Source: Actinomycetes bacterium
GTDB lineage: Bacteria > Actinomycetota > Acidimicrobiia > Acidimicrobiales > Aldehydirespiratoraceae
Assembly: GCA_024276495.1 (NCBI GenBank)
Contig: JAJRXC010000108.1
Location: 1-36,374 of the forward strand
Length of the DNA stretch: 36,374 nt
Direction: 5' to 3'
In this document: positions 21,997-31,378 of the stretch, piece after piece
Layout: each line of letters opens with the position of its first letter
How positions within the stretch are numbered: the first letter of the stretch is position 1
Position numbers and translations under genes: made by a program
The notes under the pieces: model-generated
Databases searched by the model: none
What the model saw: the letters and a program-made list of their open reading frames with translations, nothing else
What the model was told of the DNA's origin: nothing

Positions 21997-24072
21997 ATGC
22001 GATGGCACGTCTCGAAGCTCGTGATCGCGATCGGCCTCGTGGCTTCGGTGGCGAACCCCACCGCGGCGGCAGCCGACGACGTCGGCCCCTTCGCCGACCA
22101 GGTCGTACCGGGTGCGCCGATCGGGTCGGGTGACGTCGTGGTCCCCGTCCCCGACCGTGGGAACCGGGACGACTTCGAAGCCAACATCTTCGGCGGGTCG
22201 ACCGTCGGGCCCGGGGAGTTCCCGTTCATGGTGCGTATCGCGCAGCGCGCCGTCGCGGACGCCCGGGACGCGGGCTTCTGTGGGGGATCGTTGATCAGCC
22301 CATCGTGGGTCCTGACGGCAGCGCACTGCACGGATGTCTTCTCCCCGTCCGAACTCGACGTCGTCGTCGGCGAGCGCGATCTCTCGTCGGTCGCCGCCGT
22401 CAACCGCATCCCGGTCGCTGCGATCTACGAGCATCCGGGGTACGTGCCCGGGTCCAACGGTGGCTCGTTCGTGCCGGCGATCAACGACATCGCCCTCATC
22501 TTCCTGGCGAGGCCGGTGTACATCAACATCGAGGTCGATCGCGACATCGACGCCGCCCGGGTCCTCAGCCTCGGAGCGTCGTTCGGGGATCCGTACATGG
22601 CCGGGTGGGGCTCGATCGACGCCGCGGGGACCGTACCGGACGTCCTCCAGGCCGCCGCCATGTTCATCGGCACCGACGCCGAGTGCACCGCGCTCCTCGG
22701 GTCCGACTACGACCCTGCGACGAACCTGTGCGCCGTCAACCAGGGGATCGGCACGGCGTGTCCGGGTGACAGCGGGGGACCGCTCGCCGTGTTCGATCAG
22801 GAGTACGCCTACCACGTCGGTGTCACGGGTTGGGTCACCGACGGCAGGTGCCGGATCGATGGCGTGACGGTGTTCACCTGGGTGTACGCGTACCTCGATT
22901 GGATCCGTGCGAGGGTCTGGGAGCCCAACGACGTGGTGAGCGACCGGACGGTCATCGCGTCGGTCCCGTACCTGACCCAGCAGCTCACGACCGGGGCGAC
23001 CCGCGACGCATGGGAGCTGTCCTCGGTGACCTGCGACGGGCGATCGGTGCCGATCGATGCGACGGTCTGGTACGAGGTCGTCCCGACGTTCACCGGGACG
23101 ATGTTCGCCAGCACCTCGACGAGCGACTACGACACGGTGCTCGTGGTGAACCGTCTCGAGGGGAACTCCGTGGTCGCGTACGCGTGCAACGACGACGTGA
23201 GTTCGGGCGATGCGACGTCGGGAGTCGCGTTCGACGTCGTCGCCGGGAACCGGTACTTCCTCCAGGTCGCCGGGTACGCCGGTGCGAACAGCCGTGGGAG
23301 CCTCAGCCTGTTCGTCGATCGACTCACGGGATCGGTCCCCGCGCCGCCACCCGACTCCCCCTACGGCAAGGGCGACCTCGTCGGTCTCGTCGACACGTCG
23401 GCGGGCAGGTGGCACCTGCGCCACGGCTCGGGAACGGTGTCGTCCTTCTACTTCGGGAACCCGGGGGACTACCCGATCATGGGTGACTGGGACGGGGACG
23501 GGGTCCGTACTCCGGGCATGTACCGCCAATCCGACGGGTACGTGTACCTGCGCAACTCCAACACCCAGGGTGTCGCCGACCTGCGGTTCTTCTTCGGGAA
23601 CCCCGGCGACGTCCCGATCGCCGGTGACTTCGACGGGGACGGGTTCGACACGGTGTCGATCTACCGTCCGTCGAACCAGACGTTCTACATCATCAACGCG
23701 CTCGGCGCCGACGACGGCGGGTTGGGTGCTGCGGAGTTCTCGTACGTGTTCGGGAACCCCGGCGACAAACCCTTCGTGGGGGACTTCGACGGTGACGGCA
23801 TCGACACGGTCGGGTTGCATCGCGAGTCCACGGGGTTGGTGTACTTCCGGAACACCCACACGCAGGGGATCGCCGACAACCAGTTCATCTTCGGAGACCC
23901 GGGCGATCGGCTGATCGCCGGTGACTGGACCGGCAACGGCGTCTCGAGCCCGGCGTTGTTCCGCCCGTCGAACACGACGATGTACTTCCGGTACACCAAC
24001 ACGCAGGGCAACGCCGACGACTGGCTCCCGATGGGCATGTCCGGCTGGATCCCCGTCATGTGGTCCCCCTGA
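21997..24072 (+). CDS. Secreted trypsin-like serine protease with C-terminal FGNPGD-type repeats
   Basis: 691 residues from ATG 21997, which has GGAGGGG 9 bases upstream and opens directly on a signal peptide (MRWHVSKLVIAIGLVASV..AAAADD, cleavage near 26). A longer frame upstream encodes no signal and is rejected. The peptidase S1 domain spans about 65-305, with His110 (TAAHC), Asp164 (INDIALI) and Ser259 (CPGDSGGP); Cys pairs suggest disulfides. A beta-sandwich, probably PPC-like, covers about 310-440. Then come four repeats of about 47 residues (from about 23448) built on FGNPGDxPIxGDWDGDGxxT-x-x-x-YR, an FG-GAP/VCBS-like pattern with Asp-rich calcium-type loops. Likely an exported or surface protease. 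No neighbouring partner. Confidence 0.9.
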   Translation: MRWHVSKLVIAIGLVASVANPTAAAADDVGPFADQVVPGAPIGSGDVVVPVPDRGNRDDFEANIFGGSTVGPGEFPFMVRIAQRAVADARDAGFCGGSLISPSWVLTAAHCTDVFSPSELDVVVGERDLSSVAAVNRIPVAAIYEHPGYVPGSNGGSFVPAINDIALIFLARPVYINIEVDRDIDAARVLSLGASFGDPYMAGWGSIDAAGTVPDVLQAAAMFIGTDAECTALLGSDYDPATNLCAVNQGIGTACPGDSGGPLAVFDQEYAYHVGVTGWVTDGRCRIDGVTVFTWVYAYLDWIRARVWEPNDVVSDRTVIASVPYLTQQLTTGATRDAWELSSVTCDGRSVPIDATVWYEVVPTFTGTMFASTSTSDYDTVLVVNRLEGNSVVAYACNDDVSSGDATSGVAFDVVAGNRYFLQVAGYAGANSRGSLSLFVDRLTGSVPAPPPDSPYGKGDLVGLVDTSAGRWHLRHGSGTVSSFYFGNPGDYPIMGDWDGDGVRTPGMYRQSDGYVYLRNSNTQGVADLRFFFGNPGDVPIAGDFDGDGFDTVSIYRPSNQTFYIINALGADDGGLGAAEFSYVFGNPGDKPFVGDFDGDGIDTVGLHRESTGLVYFRNTHTQGIADNQFIFGDPGDRLIAGDWTGNGVSSPALFRPSNTTMYFRYTNTQGNADDWLPMGMSGWIPVMWSP

Positions 24073-24139
24073 TCAGACGACGGGGCCACCCTGTGGCGAG
24101 CCGGAACGGTGCGGCGTGGGCGGAACCGGGCGGTGCGGC

Positions 24140-25294
24140 TCAGTCGCCGGCGACGGCCCGCGCGATGCGCTCGATGCCCTCGACGATGTCCTCCTCGGCG
24201 GCAGCGAGGGCGACCCGCACGGCACCCTCACCGCGTGTCCCGAAGGTGGCCCCGGGGGCCACGGCGACGTGGTGCTCGCGGACCAGGCGATGGCAGAACT
24301 CCATGGAGTGGTCGGCCGGCCCGCCGAGCGGCAGCCAGAAGTAGAAGGCCCCTTCGGGGGCGACGTGCTCGAGGCCGAGACGTGTGGCCGTCTCGACGGC
24401 GGTGTTGCGTCTACGGGCGTAGACCTGCCGACGCTGCTCGACGTAGTCCTGGGGCCCGGTGAGGGCGGCTACGGCGCCGTGCTGGGCGACACCGTTGACA
24501 CAGGCGATCGTCGCTTCCTGCATCTTCGTCATCGTCGCGATCGCCGGTGCCGGGCCGGACACGTACCCGACGCGCAGGCCCGTCATCGAGTAGGTCTTGG
24601 AGAAGCTGTGGATCGTGAGCACCTGGTCGCTTCCGCCGGGCAACGCCGCCGGACTCACCGCGGGATCTCCGAACGTGATCTCGTCGTAGCACTCGTCCGA
24701 GATCACCCATAGATCACGATCGGCGGCCAGGGTGAGGATCGCCTCGTGGTCGGAGCGATCGAGCACGACACCCAGGGGGTTGGAGGGGCTGTTGACGAGA
24801 ACGGCCCGGGTGCGGTCCGTCACCAACGCCGCCAACTCGTCGATGTCGGGGCGGTAGGCGAGTTGCGGCTCGAGGGAGTAGGGAACCGGGCGCACGGATG
24901 CGAGCCGGCACGCCATCTCGTAGTTCGGCCATCCCGGGTTCGGGACGAGGAGTTCGTCGCCGGGGTCGCACAGAGCACCGATCGCAACGGAGATGCCCTG
25001 CATCGCCCCCGCGGTGATCAGGACACCGTCGAGGTCGACGTCGATGTTGTTGACCCGGGCGAGCTTTCCGCCGCACGCTTCCCGGAGCTCCGGGATGCCG
25101 GCGTTGGGCGTGTAGGCGGTCTCACCGTCTTCGATCGCACGGATCATGGCGTCCATCACGTGCTCGGGTGGAGTGGCGTCGGGCTGTCCGACCTCCAGCC
25201 GGATCACGGGATCCGGCGAAGCCCATACGAGATCCATGATCTCACGGATGCCGGATCTCGGGATCCCCGTGGCGCGTTGCGGTAGGTTCGGCAC
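24140..25294 (-). CDS. Class I/II PLP-dependent aminotransferase
   Basis: About 384 residues of aspartate-aminotransferase fold type I. Visible are LEVGQPDATPPEHV, TAYTPNAGIPELREA (cofactor phosphate region), NPGWPNYE, NSPSNPLGVVL, SDECYDEITF, the PLP-Lys motif SFSKTYSMTGLRVGY, and the C-terminal AVRVALAA with the carboxylate-binding Arg. GTG 25294 is preferred, since GAAGGA ends 6 bases upstream; GTG 25300, which overlaps the previous stop as GTGA, is also possible. It is the last gene of the nine-gene operon. Family members transaminate amino acids, but beside KDG kinase and KDPG aldolase it might act on an amino-sugar acid; that is inference. Confidence 0.87.
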   Translation of the reverse strand: MPNLPQRATGIPRSGIREIMDLVWASPDPVIRLEVGQPDATPPEHVMDAMIRAIEDGETAYTPNAGIPELREACGGKLARVNNIDVDLDGVLITAGAMQGISVAIGALCDPGDELLVPNPGWPNYEMACRLASVRPVPYSLEPQLAYRPDIDELAALVTDRTRAVLVNSPSNPLGVVLDRSDHEAILTLAADRDLWVISDECYDEITFGDPAVSPAALPGGSDQVLTIHSFSKTYSMTGLRVGYVSGPAPAIATMTKMQEATIACVNGVAQHGAVAALTGPQDYVEQRRQVYARRRNTAVETATRLGLEHVAPEGAFYFWLPLGGPADHSMEFCHRLVREHHVAVAPGATFGTRGEGAVRVALAAAEEDIVEGIERIARAVAGD

Positions 25295-25296
25295 GG

Positions 25297-26142
25297 TCAC
25301 TCCTTCGGCCAGTCGAGGATCGTCCGGCAGGTGCCGCCGAGGATCGCATCGCGCTCCGATCCGGACAGTCCGGGAAGGTGGTGGTCGACGAGTTCGAGGC
25401 AGGCTCCGTACCCGGGATCGTCGATGATCCACGGGAAATCCGATGCCCACATGAGCCGGTCGGCGCCGAATCGATCGTGGAGTCGCCGAACGGCCTCGCC
25501 GACGTCGGGGTACGGGTACGGATCGTGGGAGAATCCGTACGCACCGCTGAGGATCACGTAGACGTTCGGAAACTCCGCGAGGTCGAGCACGGCGCCCTCG
25601 GTCTCCTGGGGGATCGTGCTGTGGATCCGCGGCCGCCCGTTCTCATCGACGTCGATCCCGGCCTGTGTGAACCCGCAGTGGTTGAGCACGATCGTGAGAT
25701 CCTCGAAGTGCGCGGCGACCGCGGCGACGGTCGGCACGTCTTCGGGCCGTGGGTAGAGCCACAGGACCCGGCCGGTCGCTTCGAGCCGTCGGAGCGTCGG
25801 AAGCCACGGTGCATCCGGGAGCGAGCCGGCGAGTTCGAACATCCGGAGACCGGAGAACCCGCCCTTCTCGAGGCGGGCCTCGGTTCTGCCCGGGTCGGTG
25901 TCGGCCGGGTCGGCGACGGCGATGGCCTGGTACCGACCCGGATCCGCCGCAAGGACACTCGATACGTAGTCGTCCTCGGGGCCGAGTGGCACCAGGACGG
26001 CGCGCTCGACACCGGCCCGACCCATCTCCTCGACGAGGAGCTCCACCGGGGCTCGCCGGTCGGCGGGCGCGAGCGGGTCGACCGTTCGCTGGTGGTCCTC
26101 TGCCGCGGAGAGGAACACGTGGAGGTGCGCGTCGATGATCAC
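25297..26142 (-). CDS. Amidohydrolase-family protein (amidohydrolase 2 / lactonase-like)
   Basis: 281 residues from GTG 26142, which overlaps the aldolase stop as GTGA. It opens with VIIDAHLHVF (His6-x-His8, metal site), contains LNHCGF at mid-protein and WASDFPW near the C-terminus (the Asp of the active site), as in the amidohydrolase 2 family. That family includes sugar-lactone and pyrone lactonases as well as decarboxylases. Beside a sugar-acid pathway, a lactonase is the most natural guess. The longer frame to 26220 would overlap the aldolase by 82 bases and adds only basic sequence. Operon position eight of nine. Confidence 0.8.
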   Translation of the reverse strand: MIIDAHLHVFLSAAEDHQRTVDPLAPADRRAPVELLVEEMGRAGVERAVLVPLGPEDDYVSSVLAADPGRYQAIAVADPADTDPGRTEARLEKGGFSGLRMFELAGSLPDAPWLPTLRRLEATGRVLWLYPRPEDVPTVAAVAAHFEDLTIVLNHCGFTQAGIDVDENGRPRIHSTIPQETEGAVLDLAEFPNVYVILSGAYGFSHDPYPYPDVGEAVRRLHDRFGADRLMWASDFPWIIDDPGYGACLELVDHHLPGLSGSERDAILGGTCRTILDWPKE

Positions 26143-26741
26143 GATCGGCCTCCCAGAACCTGCCGGAGCGCCTCGGGGGATCGGTCGCCTCGCGTCAATG
26201 CGCCGCCGAGACCGACGCACACGGCTCCCGCGTCGAGCCAGGCGGGGACGTCCTCGACCTCGATCCCTCCCGTCGGGATGACGGCGAGGTCGCGGAACGG
26301 TCCGAGCAGCGCCTCGAGGTAGGGGATGCCGAGCGGGCCTGCGGGGAAGAGCTTGACAGCGGTGGCCCCGAGATCGACCGCCCGGGCGACCTCGCTCGGT
26401 GTTGCGACGCCCGGGATCAGGTCGAACCCGATGCTGCGGGCGTGGCGAAGGAGATCAGCGTCGAGATGTGGTGAGACGGCGAACGCGACACCGGCGTCGT
26501 GGAGTCGGTCGACCTGTTCGATCCGCATGACCGTGCCTGCGCCCACGATCGTGTCCTCATCGGCGACGGCGCGGATGGCTTCGATCGCTTCGAACGCGCC
26601 TTCGTGGTCGAGCGTGCATTCGACGGCGCGGACGCCGTCGGCTCTCAGCTTCTCGTAGAGATCGACGGCGACGGCCTCGATGTCGGGCCGGCGCAGGATG
26701 GCGAGGACCGTCGAACGGCGGAGATCGTCGATGAGGGTCAT
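26139..26741 (-). CDS. eda: 2-keto-3-deoxy-6-phosphogluconate (KDPG) aldolase
   Basis: 200 residues, the usual KDPG/KHG aldolase length. The ECTLDHE motif supplies Glu41 as base, VGAGTV follows at 67-72, SPH at 90-92, and AVKLFPAG contains Lys130, the Schiff-base residue; PTGGI lies at 156-160. It cleaves KDPG to pyruvate and glyceraldehyde 3-phosphate. ATG 26741 overlaps the kinase stop as ATGA; the upstream ATG would sit inside the kinase gene and lacks homology. Coupled with a KDG-type kinase directly upstream, this defines the last two steps of 2-keto-3-deoxygluconate breakdown. Confidence 0.9.
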   Translation of the reverse strand: MTLIDDLRRSTVLAILRRPDIEAVAVDLYEKLRADGVRAVECTLDHEGAFEAIEAIRAVADEDTIVGAGTVMRIEQVDRLHDAGVAFAVSPHLDADLLRHARSIGFDLIPGVATPSEVARAVDLGATAVKLFPAGPLGIPYLEALLGPFRDLAVIPTGGIEVEDVPAWLDAGAVCVGLGGALTRGDRSPEALRQVLGGRS

Positions 26742-27703
26742 CGCCGTACCCCACCACGGGCCCCACCCGGCCACGGATCGGTCGTGAGTGCGTCGCCGCT
26801 GAGGCCGTACGACGTGATGGTCGCGTTGAGTGCCCGACGCCCGGCGTCGGCGAGGTTCACGCCGTCGAACTCGGCGAGGAAGGTCCCGAACATGGCGTCA
26901 CCGGTGCCGACCGGGTCGATGACCTGAGCGGAACCCGAGAACCGGTGTTCGCCGTCGTCCCCGGTGACGACGAGCTCGAGGTTGACGCGCCCGTCGGCGG
27001 TGAGGTCCTTCGTCATACCGACCACTGCTGCCAGGCCGAAAGCCTCACGGACGTCGCGATGGGGGTTGGGCCCCTCGAACCCGAGGGCTTCGAGGTCCTG
27101 AGCGCTGGCGGAGAGGATGTCGCAGCGGTCGAGACGCTCGCGCAGCCACGTCGATGCTTCCGATGACGACCAGAGGCTCGGTCGATAGTTCACGTCGATG
27201 GCCACGGTCGCACCGACCTCGAGCGCCACATCGAGCGCCGCATCGAGCGCCTCGCGCGGCCCGGAGCCGACGGCTGCGGAGATCCCGGTCGTGTAGAAGC
27301 AGGTCCCGTCGTCGAGGATCTCGTGCCACGACACCGAGGAAGGGTCCATGACGGCGAAGGACGATCCGGCTCGATCGTAGGTGATGTGCGCCGGACGCGG
27401 CGCTGCGGCGAGTCCCAGGAAGTAGAGCCCAACGCGTCCTCGATCTCGCGACACGATCAACGGATCGACACCGTGCCGCAACGCGTGCCCGGTGATGATC
27501 GCCGACATCGGGTTGTCGGGAAGTGCGCTGACCCACACGCACTGCCGACCTGCGCGTGCAGCAGCGATGAGTCCGTTGAGTTCGGCTCCCCCGACGTAGA
27601 TCAGGAAGCGGTCGGCGATCTCGATCGACTCTCCCACGGGGACCGTGAGTCGCAACATCGCCTCTCCGAAGCCGACGATCCGACGGTACGGATGTACGTT
27701 CAT
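26738..27703 (-). CDS. kdgK: PfkB-family kinase, 2-keto-3-deoxygluconate kinase-like
   Basis: 321 residues. It resembles KDG kinases along its length: GEAMLRLTVPVGESIEIAD, GGAELNGLIAAARAG, WVSALPDNPMS, GLYFLGLAAAPRPAHITYDR, then the ribokinase-family C-terminal motif DPVGTGDAMFGTFLAEF with the catalytic Asp. It phosphorylates 2-keto-3-deoxygluconate, or a close sugar acid, at C6. ATG 27703 overlaps the permease stop by one base (TGATG); the longer open frame to 28630 is the permease read in another phase. Immediately followed by the KDPG aldolase. The exact stereochemistry of the substrate (gluconate or galactonate series) cannot be told. Confidence 0.87.
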   Translation of the reverse strand: MNVHPYRRIVGFGEAMLRLTVPVGESIEIADRFLIYVGGAELNGLIAAARAGRQCVWVSALPDNPMSAIITGHALRHGVDPLIVSRDRGRVGLYFLGLAAAPRPAHITYDRAGSSFAVMDPSSVSWHEILDDGTCFYTTGISAAVGSGPREALDAALDVALEVGATVAIDVNYRPSLWSSSEASTWLRERLDRCDILSASAQDLEALGFEGPNPHRDVREAFGLAAVVGMTKDLTADGRVNLELVVTGDDGEHRFSGSAQVIDPVGTGDAMFGTFLAEFDGVNLADAGRRALNATITSYGLSGDALTTDPWPGGARGGVRR

Positions 27704-28638
27704 CACTGCTCCGTTCTCGAGAAGACCACGACTGCCAGGATGATGAGCACTCCCGAGATGACTCCGGACAGGAGCGGGTCCACTCCCTGGAGGTTCATCG
27801 CGTTGCGCAGGATCGTCAGGAACACGACGCCACCCATCACGCCGAGCACCCGTCCCCGACCGCCGAAGATGGACACGCCGCCGACGACCACGGCAACGAT
27901 AGACAACAGTTCGAGCCCGTCCCCTGCTCGAGGGTCGCCGACACCCTGCCTGAACGCGAGCGCGATGCCCGCCAGGCCGGCCATCGTGGAGCACAGGATC
28001 ATCATCCACATGCGCACCGTCCCCGGCGACACGCCGGCTCGACGCGCCACCTCGTCGTCTCCGCCGACCGCGTAGACACGGCGTCCGAAGCGGGTCCGTG
28101 CGAGGAGCACCCCGATGAGCACGGTGAACACGAGGGTCAGCCACACCGAGTACGGCAGACCGAGCAACTGGGTGCGCGAGAGCCGGGTCAGTTCGGAGGG
28201 GATCCCCCCGATCGGCGTGCGGGTGTAGGCCAGGGAGACACCCTTGAGAAGTGTGAAGGTGATGAGCGTGGCGACGAGCGGATCGATCTTGGCTCGGACG
28301 ATCATCAGTCCATTGAGAACACCCACGAACGCGGAGACCCCGAGCGCGATGGCGACGGCGGGGAGGGCCATCGAGGCTCGATCGTCCATCACCCCGGAGG
28401 TGATGAGGGCGGCCAGCTTCGCGGTGGCGCCCACCGACAGGTCGATCGCGCCGACGAGGATGGCGGCGAGTTGACCGAGCGCTGCGAGCCACAGCGGCGC
28501 CATCTGGCCGCTCAGCGTGGAGAAGTTCCTGGTGGTGAGGAAGAACTCCGACGCGAACGTCGCTTCGATCGCAACGGCGAGCACGAGGAACCAGACGAGG
28601 GTTCCCTGGTCTGCCTGGCGGCGGATCCATGCAGTCAC
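27703..28638 (-). CDS. Ribose-type ABC transporter permease (second permease)
   Basis: 311 residues, RbsC-like (BPD_transp_2 family), with about nine hydrophobic segments. GQLAAILVGAIDLSVGA and the cytoplasmic GDDEVARRAGVSPGTVR (the EAA-like coupling loop of this family) are characteristic. GTG 28638 starts 13 bases after the ATPase stop and has only a weak ribosome-binding site. Together with the other permease (31379-32368) it probably forms a heterodimeric channel served by the single two-domain ATPase. Inner membrane. Confidence 0.88.
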   Translation of the reverse strand: MTAWIRRQADQGTLVWFLVLAVAIEATFASEFFLTTRNFSTLSGQMAPLWLAALGQLAAILVGAIDLSVGATAKLAALITSGVMDDRASMALPAVAIALGVSAFVGVLNGLMIVRAKIDPLVATLITFTLLKGVSLAYTRTPIGGIPSELTRLSRTQLLGLPYSVWLTLVFTVLIGVLLARTRFGRRVYAVGGDDEVARRAGVSPGTVRMWMMILCSTMAGLAGIALAFRQGVGDPRAGDGLELLSIVAVVVGGVSIFGGRGRVLGVMGGVVFLTILRNAMNLQGVDPLLSGVISGVLIILAVVVFSRTEQ

Positions 28639-28651
28639 GCGGCCGCTCGAT

Positions 28652-30193
28652 TCATGCGGCCTCCGAGGTGGCGAGCGTCATGATGGTGTCGGCGACGAAC
28701 TCGTCGTGGTCGAACTCCCCGACGATGCGCCCGTCGCGCATGACGAGGAGCCGGTCGGAGATCTCGAGGAGTTCGGGGAGTTCGGAGGAGATCAGCAGGA
28801 TCGGGAGACCCGCGTCGGCGAGGTCGCGCAACGCGCGGTGGATCTCCGACTTCGCGTTGATGTCGATGCCTCGCAAGGGTTCATCGAGGATCAGGAGTTC
28901 CGGGTCCTTCACGAGCCACTTGCCGATGACGACCTTCTGCTGGTTGCCACCCGAGAGCATGGCCATCGGGACCTCCACGCTTTCGGTCTTCACCCCGAAC
29001 TCCTCGACGACGCGCTCTGCGAGGGAGATCTCGCGACGATGGTTCACGAGACCGAACCGGCTCAGATCGCTCGCCGACGGCAGACCAACGTTGCGGTCGA
29101 TCCCGAAGGGGAGGATGAGGCCGAACTTCTTGCGTTCCTCCGGGACGTACACGATCCCGTTGCGTGCGGACCGGCGCGGGGTGCGAGGCTTGTACGGTTC
29201 GCCGTGGAGGGTCACCTCTCCCCCCGTGGCGGCCTCGAGGCCGATGAGGAATCGGGCGAGCCGGCTCCGACCCGACCCCATGAGACCGGCGACACCGAGG
29301 ATCTCACCGCGATGACAGGTGAAGGAGACGCCCTCGGGTTCGGTTCCAGGAAGCTGGACACCCCGAACCTCGAGGACCGGCTCTCCGGCGACGTGGCGGA
29401 CTCTCTCGGGGTAGACCTCGTCGACGGAACGCCCGACCATCGCACGGACGATCTCGTCGAGGTCGAGTCCTTCGCGAGGGCGGGTCCACACGAGGTCGCC
29501 GTCGCGCAGGACGCTGACCTCGTCGGCGACCGCGAGGACCTCGTCCAAGCGATGACTGACGTACCCGACGGCGACACCCGACGCCGACAGACGACGGATC
29601 ACCTCGAGGAGGTTCTCGCTGTCGTCGGCGGGCAACATGGCGGTCGGCTCATCGAGGATGATGACGAGCGGCTCTCGGGCGAGGACCTTCGCGATCTCGA
29701 CCAGTTGCTGTTGCGCGATCGGAAGATCCTTGACGACCGCTCCCGGGTCCACCGCCTCACCGCCGACCTCGGCGAGAAGTTCCTCGACGATGCTGCGCTG
29801 GGCGTCCCGATCGATGAACCATCGCCTGGTGAGCGGTTGGATGTCGAGCATGATGTTGTCGGAAACGGTCATCTCCGGGAGCAGTGAGAGCTCCTGGTAG
29901 ACGACCCCGATCCCTCGCTCGAGCGCATCGCTCGGAGACGCGAAGGCGATCGGATCACCGCCGAGTTCGAGGTGGCCGTCGTCGGGTTGAAGCGCACCGG
30001 CGAAGATCGCCGTCAACGTCGACTTGCCGGCGCCGTTCTCACCGACGATCGCGTGGATCCGTCCACGATGGAGCGTCAGGTCGACGCCGCGCAGCGCCTT
30101 CGTGGCGCCGAAGTGCTTCGTGATGGCGAAGCCGGCCAGGGCGGGTGGCGCCGCCCCGGCCGACTCGCTCGTCGTCAGCACATCATGCTTCAC
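28652..30193 (-). CDS. Ribose-type sugar ABC transporter ATPase, two-domain
   Basis: 513 residues with tandem ATPase domains, as RbsA/MglA. The first has Walker A GENGAGKST (51-59) and LDEPTA; its signature reads PIAQQQLVE rather than LSxGQQQ. The second has a degenerate Walker A (GLMGSGRSR), the usual signature LSGGNQQKVVIGKWL, and LDEPLRGIDI. This asymmetry is normal in the family. GTG 30193 overlaps the lipoprotein gene by 11 bases, with GAGGGA upstream. It energises uptake by the two flanking permeases. Confidence 0.92.
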   Translation of the reverse strand: MKHDVLTTSESAGAAPPALAGFAITKHFGATKALRGVDLTLHRGRIHAIVGENGAGKSTLTAIFAGALQPDDGHLELGGDPIAFASPSDALERGIGVVYQELSLLPEMTVSDNIMLDIQPLTRRWFIDRDAQRSIVEELLAEVGGEAVDPGAVVKDLPIAQQQLVEIAKVLAREPLVIILDEPTAMLPADDSENLLEVIRRLSASGVAVGYVSHRLDEVLAVADEVSVLRDGDLVWTRPREGLDLDEIVRAMVGRSVDEVYPERVRHVAGEPVLEVRGVQLPGTEPEGVSFTCHRGEILGVAGLMGSGRSRLARFLIGLEAATGGEVTLHGEPYKPRTPRRSARNGIVYVPEERKKFGLILPFGIDRNVGLPSASDLSRFGLVNHRREISLAERVVEEFGVKTESVEVPMAMLSGGNQQKVVIGKWLVKDPELLILDEPLRGIDINAKSEIHRALRDLADAGLPILLISSELPELLEISDRLLVMRDGRIVGEFDHDEFVADTIMTLATSEAA

Positions 30194-31376
30194 AGAGTCC
30201 CTCGGCGACGAGTTCCTCGTCGGTGAGCGGCGTCGGGAGCCAGAGGTCGTCGACGCAGTTGGGTCGGTACCACTCGTCGAGTTCGGTCTTGTCGAAGATC
30301 GGGACCTCGACGTTGACGAACGACGGCACGGTCACACCGCCAAGGATGTCCATCGCCACGTCCAGGCAGACCGACGAGTGCGACGGTGGGTAGCCCACGG
30401 CCACGAAGTCGAACCCTTCCTCGCTTGCGAGGCGAAGGAACCCGTTGAGCGGCTCGCCGGCGAACGGCGGGATATCGCGACCCGCCTCCTTGAACGCCTC
30501 GATCGCACCGACCGCCTGGCCGGCACCGTCGGCCCACACGGCGTCGATCTGGTCGAACTGTGTGAGGAACGTCTGCATGGCGGTCTTGCCTGCCGCTGCG
30601 TCCCAGTTCGTGTACTCGTGTGCGACGATCTCGATGTCGGGGTACTTCTCGAACACGCTCGTGGCGCCCCTGAGACGATCCTCCGCGGTCGGGATCCCTG
30701 CGATGCCCGACAGGGTGACGATCTTGCCGCTGTAGTCGATCGACCGGGCGATCCACTCCGCGCCGATGGCGCCGTTGAGGAAGTTGTCCCGGTCCACCCT
30801 CGTGACGTACGCGTCGGTCTCGGCCGTTCCCGTGCAGAGCACGACCGGAACACCTTGAGCTGCAGCCTCCTCGACGGCACCGCTCACGTCGGTGAGCGGC
30901 GTGATGATGAGGGCGTCGGGCTGCTGGACGAGCAGATCTTCGATCGTGGCGATCTGGCTGTCGGTCTCACCGAGCCCCGTCGGGCTGATGACGAGCTCGA
31001 TGTCGGGGTAGGCCTCGGCTTTGCGGGCCTCGACGGCCTGGTTGTAGGTGGCCGGCCAGCTGAACTCGGGCGCCTGGATGGCGAACGCGATCTTCGGGGT
31101 GCCGTCGATCTTGAACTCGCTCGTGTCCACGTTGACGATCTCGTATGCGTAGTCGGGCGGCTCGATGGGATCGAGGCCGAGGACCTGCGGGTCTTCCCGG
31201 AACGCGTTGACGAGGATGTCGGACTGGTCGGACGCCCCGGCAACCGTCGTGGTCGTGTCCGATCCACCTCCGGCCGCTGCCGTCGTGGTCGTCGTCTCCT
31301 CGGCGGAGCTGCAGGCCACGGCGATCAGGGCGAGGACCGCGACCACCCCGATCAACTTCAGTCTCACATGTTTCAT
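30183..31376 (-). CDS. Sugar ABC transporter substrate-binding lipoprotein (RbsB-like)
   Basis: 397 residues from ATG 31376, with AAAGGA 8 bases upstream. The signal peptide MKHVRLKLIGVVAVLALIA ends in a lipobox AVAC (Cys22), followed by a Thr/Gly-rich linker. The periplasmic-binding-protein fold type I core has PKIAFAIQAPEF, ATIEDLLVQQPDALIITP, GIPTAEDRLRGA and GAIEAFKEAGRDI. It is anchored outside the membrane and delivers substrate to the two RbsC-like permeases. The long Thr-rich linker is typical of actinobacterial lipoproteins. The ligand is inferred only from context. Confidence 0.92.
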   Translation of the reverse strand: MKHVRLKLIGVVAVLALIAVACSSAEETTTTTAAAGGGSDTTTTVAGASDQSDILVNAFREDPQVLGLDPIEPPDYAYEIVNVDTSEFKIDGTPKIAFAIQAPEFSWPATYNQAVEARKAEAYPDIELVISPTGLGETDSQIATIEDLLVQQPDALIITPLTDVSGAVEEAAAQGVPVVLCTGTAETDAYVTRVDRDNFLNGAIGAEWIARSIDYSGKIVTLSGIAGIPTAEDRLRGATSVFEKYPDIEIVAHEYTNWDAAAGKTAMQTFLTQFDQIDAVWADGAGQAVGAIEAFKEAGRDIPPFAGEPLNGFLRLASEEGFDFVAVGYPPSHSSVCLDVAMDILGGVTVPSFVNVEVPIFDKTELDEWYRPNCVDDLWLPTPLTDEELVAEGLCEA

Positions 31377-31378
31377 CG

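Noticed and set aside
23448-24072. CRISPR-like or tandem DNA repeat
   Set aside because: The periodicity of about 47 codons is a protein repeat with diverged DNA, inside one reading frame.
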